Positions 53,373-57,760 of a DNA stretch of 57,760 nucleotides are shown one piece after another (the first letter of the stretch is position 1; each line of letters begins with the position of its first letter). A model generated the notes under the pieces. That model ran no database searches. It was not told the DNA's origin and saw nothing but the letters and a program-made list of their open reading frames with translations. The position numbers and the translations under genes are program-made. The stretch spans positions 1-57,760 of the forward strand of contig JAIBBM010000027.1 in the NCBI GenBank assembly GCA_019694685.1. Reading direction: 5' to 3'. Source of the DNA: Leptospirales bacterium (lineage in GTDB: Bacteria > Spirochaetota > Leptospiria > Leptospirales > Leptonemataceae).

Positions 53373-54169
53373 ATCGATAGTAGAGGATTCGCGCTTCCGT
53401 AGTAATTTGGAAGCTTGCCATCCCATTTCTTAATCCATTCCATATCGCGCATGAGCGGTGTTAGAGTTTGTGTTTGCAGTCTATACGCTTCTGCCTGAGC
53501 GCGCGCTGTTGTGATTTGCTGTTCTGCTTCTGTGCGAATTCTTTCCAGATCTCTCTGAGCCTTCAGAGCCATCTGCTCTGCCTGTTGCTTGGATTCGATT
53601 GCTTCGTTGAACTTCTCAGAGAAATTGAAATTCTCGACAGAGATGGCATCCACAAAAAGGAAGAAAGGCTTCAGTCTATCTGCGAGATTCTTTTGTATTT
53701 CAAGGCTAACGTTTTGACGATTGGTGATGAGTTGCTCTGCGGTATAATTTGCGGTGACTGCTTTTACAGTTTCTAAAATGGCAGGGTCAATGACAGTTGC
53801 CTCGTAGTCTGCGCCCACATTCTGATAGAGGTGATTGACGTGCGCTGGATCAATGTGATAGTTCACTGCAATGGTGGTTTCTACAGTCTGCAAGTCGCGC
53901 GAGGCTGCCTGCGCGGTTGCTTTCGCCTTTTGCACCTGAACGTTCATTTCTACTACGGTCTGGTAGATCGGCACCTTGAAGTTGAATCCTTCTCCCAGTA
54001 CTCTGTCTGAAACCGCTCCCAGGTTCGTGACCACGCCACGGTGACCCGCTGAGATCAATGTGAACGGTTTTAAGATCAGCGCCAGGATCACGATGCCGCC
54101 GATGATGGCCCCCTTCTTGAGAAGGCTGCCCCCTTCTGAACTCTGTACCATTTCCTTGAGATTCGCCAT
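53366..54169 (-). CDS. Prohibitin/SPFH-domain membrane protein
   Basis: A 267-residue prohibitin-type protein: N-terminal membrane segment (GAIIGGIVILALILKPFTLI), then the SPFH domain (ISAGHRGVVTNLGAVSDRVLGEGFNFKVPIYQTVVEMNVQVQK, with NVGADYEATVIDPAILETVKAVTANYTAEQLITNRQNV) and a C-terminal coiled coil (EKFNEAIESKQQAEQMALKAQRDLERIRTEAEQQ). Such proteins form large rings on membranes and act as scaffolds or protease regulators. It is divergent from the cyclase gene, with about 160 bp between starts. Confidence 0.93.
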   Translation of the reverse strand: MANLKEMVQSSEGGSLLKKGAIIGGIVILALILKPFTLISAGHRGVVTNLGAVSDRVLGEGFNFKVPIYQTVVEMNVQVQKAKATAQAASRDLQTVETTIAVNYHIDPAHVNHLYQNVGADYEATVIDPAILETVKAVTANYTAEQLITNRQNVSLEIQKNLADRLKPFFLFVDAISVENFNFSEKFNEAIESKQQAEQMALKAQRDLERIRTEAEQQITTARAQAEAYRLQTQTLTPLMRDMEWIKKWDGKLPNYYGSANPLLSIH

Positions 54170-54328
54170 ACAGGAATCCTAACCGCCCCGGAAGAGATGC
54201 AAGCGATAACTGGTGAAAACGTTCGAAAACTCATGACATTTCGCGGCATTCCGTCGTGCGAAAACCGTTGTCAGGCGCGCGCAGTGCAGTGGAATCAGCC
54301 ATCCTCCGATGATGTTAGCAGGGACTCT

Positions 54329-56440
54329 ATGAAATTGCGCCTACCGACCGAAAAGACATACAGATTCAGTATTCTCCAGGCACTGCTCCCTATTGTGATC
54401 ATATCTATCGTCGGGATTTCGCTCAACTTCATCATTGGCTCCACTCGCGCTGTAGTAGAACTCTCCGATCATCTGGTAGAAGAAGTAAGCCAGAGAATGA
54501 TTGAGAGAACTCTAGCCCATCTCGAAGGCGGCGCGATGCACAATCGCGTGACCGCAAATCTTGTTTCTGATCTAGACCTGATGAACAACCACGAGACAGT
54601 GTGGCGATATCTCTGGGCGCCCATGATCGAAACACCTCAGGTTCAGAGTCTGTTCGTCGCTGATCGAAGGGGAAACTACGTGCAGGTGCGTCGCGAACCT
54701 TTTCTGGCCACTCGCATGATTGATGCTGCGCGCGGTATCGAAACTACAGTCACTCGCGATGAATCATATCGCGAAAAAGAAACGAAGACAAATCCAACTA
54801 CCTGGGATCCTCGCACCAGGCCCTGGTATAAGAATACTACCAGGGAAAAGAAAATGGCCTGGACGGATGTGTTCGTCTTTACGACTGCGAAGACACCCGG
54901 TCTTTCCGCTTCTTATCCAGTTCTGGATGCACAGGGAGAAATCGTAGGAGTCATCGCGGCCAATATCCCTCTGCACAACCTGTCCGATTTTGTAGCGGAA
55001 CAGAAGGTGATGCAGCATGGAATTGTGCTGATCATCAACGACAAAGGGGAGGTCGTCGCCTACCCGGACAAGAAAGTGAATCTGGTCGTGGACTCAGATG
55101 CAAAAGAGCCGGATCCAAAAGAACACAAAGAAAAAGAAATGCGCCTTCTTCGCATTGATGAACTGCCAAATCAGGCGGTTGTAGATGCGTATCGCAGGTC
55201 GGAGAGTGAAAAGAGCACTCGCGTAACATCTGCGACAAATGGTGAAAAATACATTACTACTTTTAAACCATTCCCGGCGCCCTTTGAAAAATTGAAGATT
55301 GTGATTGTGATTCCGGAGGCGGACATCCTTGCATCCATTCACAGAATGGAGCTGATCGCGATTCTCGTGTCTGTAGTGATTCTGATTCTGGGCATCATCG
55401 TTGTGTATCAGGTGTCGATTCGCATTTCAGATCCAATCATTCGTCTTGCTCACGAGATGGATCACATTGGCGATTTCAGTCTGGATGATGTCAAAGGAGT
55501 TCAGTCCAAAATTCATGAAATCAGAATTATGAATAGCTCCCTTCTGACAGCGGTGGAAGGATTGAAAGCGTTTCGCAGGTACTTGCCAGCGTCCTTCGTG
55601 CGTCAGCTGATTACTTCCGGCAAGAAGGCAGAGCTCGGCGGAATCAAGACTGAGATCACTCTATTTTTCTCTGACGTGGAAGGGTTTACTAGAATTTCTG
55701 AAAGCATGCCTGCGGAAGATCTCATGCTTCATCTGTCCGCGTATTTTAACGAACTTTCGCGCATCATCCTGGAGGAGGGCGGAACCATTGATAAATACAT
55801 TGGGGATGCCATCATGGTGTTCTGGGGACAACCGGTTGAAATCGCGGATGCACCCATTCGAGCCTGTCGAGCAGCTCTTCGTTGCGTAGAGAGACTGACA
55901 GAGCTCAACGAGAAATGGAGTGCAGAAGGCAAGCCAACCATGAGAACTCGCTTTGCAATTCATACAGGGGAAAGCATCGTAGGCAACGTTGGCACAGAAG
56001 AGAGAATGAACTACAGCGCAGTGGGTGATAGCGTGAACCTGACTTCTAGACTGGAAAGCGCCAACAAGATTTACGGAACCACCATCATCATCAGCCAGAG
56101 TACATTCGAACGAGTTCAGCATTTGTTTCGCTGCCGCCTTCTCGATGTGGTGGCGGTGCGCGGAAAGACACGCGGAGTTCGCATTTACGAGTTGTTAGGC
56201 GAATCTACCGTATCTCCAACGGAAGCGCAAAATCGATTTGTTGCAGGCTACGAACAGGCATTTTCCGTCTATCTGAGTCGGAACTGGCAGGAAGCAGTGC
56301 AGGCATTCTCTAAACTGAATGTGGAATTTCCGGCGGATAAGTCTGTCCAGGTAATGCTTCGCCGCTGCGATGCGTTTGCCAAAGATGCGCCCGGTCTGCC
56401 TCCGAACTGGGATGGCACGATGGCCATGCTTGAGAAATAG
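54329..56440 (+). CDS. Class III cyclase with Cache sensor and HAMP domains
   Basis: A 703-residue membrane cyclase. After a membrane segment (FSILQALLPIVIISIVGISLNFII) there is a periplasmic double-Cache-like domain (residues about 45-310: VQSLFVADRRGNYVQVRREP, WDPRTRPWYKNTTREKKMAWTDVFVF), a second membrane segment (MELIAILVSVVILILGIIVVYQV), a HAMP linker and the catalytic domain. Metal aspartates are in FFSDVEGFT and YIGDAIMVFWG, and the transition-state residues in VGDSVNLTSRLESA. The WxxRxRPWY motif indicates a small-molecule-binding Cache sensor. Start 54329 has an AGGGA ribosome site; a longer frame from 54197 does not fit as well. Confidence 0.93.
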   Translation: MKLRLPTEKTYRFSILQALLPIVIISIVGISLNFIIGSTRAVVELSDHLVEEVSQRMIERTLAHLEGGAMHNRVTANLVSDLDLMNNHETVWRYLWAPMIETPQVQSLFVADRRGNYVQVRREPFLATRMIDAARGIETTVTRDESYREKETKTNPTTWDPRTRPWYKNTTREKKMAWTDVFVFTTAKTPGLSASYPVLDAQGEIVGVIAANIPLHNLSDFVAEQKVMQHGIVLIINDKGEVVAYPDKKVNLVVDSDAKEPDPKEHKEKEMRLLRIDELPNQAVVDAYRRSESEKSTRVTSATNGEKYITTFKPFPAPFEKLKIVIVIPEADILASIHRMELIAILVSVVILILGIIVVYQVSIRISDPIIRLAHEMDHIGDFSLDDVKGVQSKIHEIRIMNSSLLTAVEGLKAFRRYLPASFVRQLITSGKKAELGGIKTEITLFFSDVEGFTRISESMPAEDLMLHLSAYFNELSRIILEEGGTIDKYIGDAIMVFWGQPVEIADAPIRACRAALRCVERLTELNEKWSAEGKPTMRTRFAIHTGESIVGNVGTEERMNYSAVGDSVNLTSRLESANKIYGTTIIISQSTFERVQHLFRCRLLDVVAVRGKTRGVRIYELLGESTVSPTEAQNRFVAGYEQAFSVYLSRNWQEAVQAFSKLNVEFPADKSVQVMLRRCDAFAKDAPGLPPNWDGTMAMLEK

Positions 56441-56488
56441 CTTTGAAGCGCTGTCAACGAATATGATTGACGCAAGTCAGTGGTAGCG

Positions 56489-56505
56489 GCATATTTAGAA
56501 TATGC
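56489..56505. promoter_or_regulatory. Palindrome overlapping a start codon
   Basis: GCATATTTAGAATATGC is a perfect inverted repeat around a three-base centre and contains the ATG of the next small gene. A TTGACG at 56468-56473 with a CATATT at a 17-base spacing could be the promoter. The layout fits autorepression. Confidence 0.5.
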
Positions 56506-56645
56506 AATCGAGGACTGCAGCCGCTGCGCGAGAGTTGCAAAATGCTTTCGTGCTGAAGCTCACCGCTCGTGAACGAATTAAGCTGGCCTTGCGCCTTGGA
56601 CGCAGGGCCGCCGCCTTGAAAGGGAAGAAGAATGGACGCGGGTGA
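56502..56645 (+). CDS. Small basic protein, possible antitoxin remnant
   Basis: A 47-codon frame (MQSRTAAARELQNAFVLKLT and ending GKKNGRG) starts within a palindrome and ends 14 bp after the start of the next frame. The core LTARERIKLALRLGRRAAALKG resembles the short proteins that precede minimal nucleotidyltransferase genes. The overlap with that frame supports a two-gene module. Antitoxin function is an inference. Confidence 0.45.
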   Translation: MQSRTAAAARELQNAFVLKLTARERIKLALRLGRRAAALKGKKNGRG

Positions 56646-56778
56646 ACGCACAATCGATGCCGCCCTTGACGTTAGCCGGATTCTTGACGAGTTACAGATT
56701 CGCCATGCAATGATAGGCTGTGTGCGTCACGGCCTTGGCACGGAGTGGAATGATTTCCAAAGATTTTTGTCAGGCTGA
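56632..56778 (+). pseudogene. Truncated minimal nucleotidyltransferase
   Basis: A 48-codon frame (MDAGERTIDAALDVSRILDE, then LQIRHAMIG) has the start of the small nucleotidyltransferase family, where RYALIGGLAV normally continues into the active site. Here the sequence departs after MIG (CVRHGLGTEWNDFQRFLSG) and stops; the catalytic GS/DxD motif is missing. It is probably a decayed toxin-like gene of a two-gene module, broken by a deletion or rearrangement. The following 216 bases to 56994 hold no recognised gene. Confidence 0.5.
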
Positions 56779-56994
56779 GATCTCACAATTGCCGGAAAGG
56801 CAAACGTTAGTCGGTCGTCCGCAATGAGTCAGGCAGAGCAGCATGTAGAGGATTGCGTATGCCTGTTGGGTAATCCACCTCCTCTTTTGGGACGCGGCGC
56901 TTTCTTGTGACCGGAAAACCTTTTCCTCGCAGTTCTCAAACACGGCCGGGTTTTCGGTTTGCACCCTAATTCCTCAAGCGGATTTTGAGCTTGT

Positions 56995-57760
56995 ATGGAC
57001 GCTTATCAAGTGAAAGGAACGAATTGGTGGGGCGCCATCGATGCGGAGGGGCGACTCCTCTGGAAACGCGAGGACATTCACTGGCTAGGAGCATTTGTGG
57101 AAGGTTATGCGATCTGCGTGAATCGCGAGTTCCGGACCGGGCTTATCACTGCGACAGGCGAGGTGGTCATTGAACCAAAATACTCGCTTCTGCGCGATTA
57201 CGCATGTGGTCTGGTTGCATACAGGGAAACTGAGAAAGGGAAGTTCGGTTACCTCGACAACACAGGAAAGGTGGTCATTCCGCCCAAATATCTAAGTGCA
57301 AACCCTTTCAGCGTTGAGGGGCTAGCCATCGTACAGAAGGGAAAACAGGTCAGAGTTTGCATAGACAGAAATGGTACCGAACTTTGGGAAATAGAGGCTG
57401 AGGCTTGTGCCTCATTCTCTGAAGGCCTGGCACCGTACCTGGTGAAGAAGGGCGGTTGGGGTTACGTGGATATCAGCGGCCAGTCAGTGATCACTCCGGC
57501 GCATAGATTGGCCGGCCCATTTTCTGAGGGTCTTGCAGGGGTCGGGTCAGGCCGTGGTAAGTATACATTTATTAACAAACATGGAGAAAGGCTTCCCGAG
57601 GCACTCGGTTTGGTATCGGGTTGGGATTTTTCCGAAGGCCTGGCTTCGGTCGAAACAAAATCCTCGCAAGGCCTGGTTGGTTTCATCGATCGCGCCGGTA
57701 ACGTCGAAATTCCGCCGCAATTCGTCAATGCCGGCTCGTTCAAGGGCGGCCTTGCCCCAG
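56995..57760 (+). CDS. Second WG (KWG) repeat protein, 3' end cut by window edge
   Basis: The frame starts MDAYQVKGTNWWGAIDAEGRLLW and has no stop before the window end, giving at least 255 residues. Repeats of WG type are clear: YAICVNREFRTGLITATGEVVIEPKY, KFGYLDNTGKVVIPPKYLS, GWGYVDISGQSVITPAH and LVGFIDRAGNVEIPPQF, with intervening FSEGLA segments. Unlike the protein at 16291-19083 it lacks a signal peptide or anchor at this start, so it may be cytoplasmic. An upstream stop at 56986 excludes an earlier start in this frame. Confidence 0.88.
   Translation, partial: MDAYQVKGTNWWGAIDAEGRLLWKREDIHWLGAFVEGYAICVNREFRTGLITATGEVVIEPKYSLLRDYACGLVAYRETEKGKFGYLDNTGKVVIPPKYLSANPFSVEGLAIVQKGKQVRVCIDRNGTELWEIEAEACASFSEGLAPYLVKKGGWGYVDISGQSVITPAHRLAGPFSEGLAGVGSGRGKYTFINKHGERLPEALGLVSGWDFSEGLASVETKSSQGLVGFIDRAGNVEIPPQFVNAGSFKGGLAP

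Larger units (their letters stand above)
1239..56813. repeat. Dispersed short motif (A/C)CGTTA-NN-CG, 21 copies
   Basis: The span covers 21 separate 9-bp sites, not a continuous element. CGTTANNCG (plus strand): 10608, 12836, 14188, 15345, 21129, 23808, 39741, 44172, 56670 and 56805. Reverse complement (CGNNTAACG): 1239, 6641, 17658, 22442, 23016, 30545, 32505, 41343, 43085, 47050 and 49100. Each number is the left-most base. In every copy the base before CGTTA is A or C, and G or A usually follows the final CG. Nearly all are inside genes, in different reading frames and on both strands. Confidence 0.6.

Noticed and set aside
1239..56813. Integron cassette array suggested by CGCCTAACG and CGTTAGGCG cores
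   Set aside because: The sites are isolated inside housekeeping genes, not paired into attC palindromes, and no integron integrase is present.
1..57760. tRNA, rRNA, CRISPR or riboswitch features
   Set aside because: No cloverleaf, repeat-spacer pattern or known conserved RNA core was recognised by reading both strands; a covariance-model search was not possible.

Overview
The window reads as chromosomal DNA of a spirochaete in or near the order Leptospirales, probably a moderate-GC relative of Leptonema or Turneriella rather than classic low-GC Leptospira. The grounds are two proteins built of KWG/WG repeats (a family first named from Leptospira), several class III cyclase and GGDEF signalling proteins, many predicted lipoproteins with loose lipoboxes, and about 50% GC by eye. 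The taxonomic call is an inference. No rRNA, tRNA, CRISPR array, integrase or intact insertion sequence was seen.

Layout. 1-2168 (minus): a tight operon of an exported SAM-methyltransferase-like protein, a formylglycine-generating-enzyme-like protein and a truncated lipoprotein gene. 2254-4109: proA facing a TetR regulator. 4192-6359 (minus): an ECF41 sigma factor and an FAD oxidoreductase behind a canonical ECF41 promoter. 6438-10495: an S41 protease pair, a divergent lipoprotein, a 53-residue protein and slyD. 10637-14895: a TetR regulator whose 17-bp palindromic operator recurs at the promoter of a two-gene membrane operon that includes an ABA4-like protein. 14978-19083: a DUF1111 dihaem protein and a large WG-repeat protein. 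19177-22813: an ArsC-like protein, an adenylate cyclase, DoxX, a diguanylate cyclase and a lipoprotein. 22816-36353: long minus-strand runs with purL, DUF2079, an aldo/keto reductase, a four-gene MoxR/DUF58/DUF4350 unit, purD, a hydrolase, a DUF486 protein and a hybrid histidine kinase. 36490-43571: a Lys/Asp-repeat secreted protein, an O-antigen ligase, a YihY protein with an inserted propeller, an AraC regulator, an Mpo1-like protein and a YheT-like hydrolase. 43759-47414: a degenerate receiver protein, a MaoC hydratase and glpD. 47427-54169: ygiD, a GltS-like transporter, a Glu/Pro-rich protein, an RNA methyltransferase and a prohibitin. 54329-57760: a second cyclase, a decayed nucleotidyltransferase module and a second WG-repeat gene cut by the window end.

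Most genes are packed with 1-4 bp stop/start overlaps, so regulation is concentrated at a few sites. The best are the ECF41 promoter (6395-6421), the paired TetR operators (11685-11701 and 13450-13466) and a palindrome over the start codon at 56489-56505. The most unexpected whole-window signal is a short bipartite motif, (A/C)CGTTA-NN-CG, found by eye 21 times on both strands and in several reading frames, much more often than chance would give. The most unusual single protein is the YihY/BrkB membrane protein interrupted by an Asp-box beta-propeller (39251-41167).
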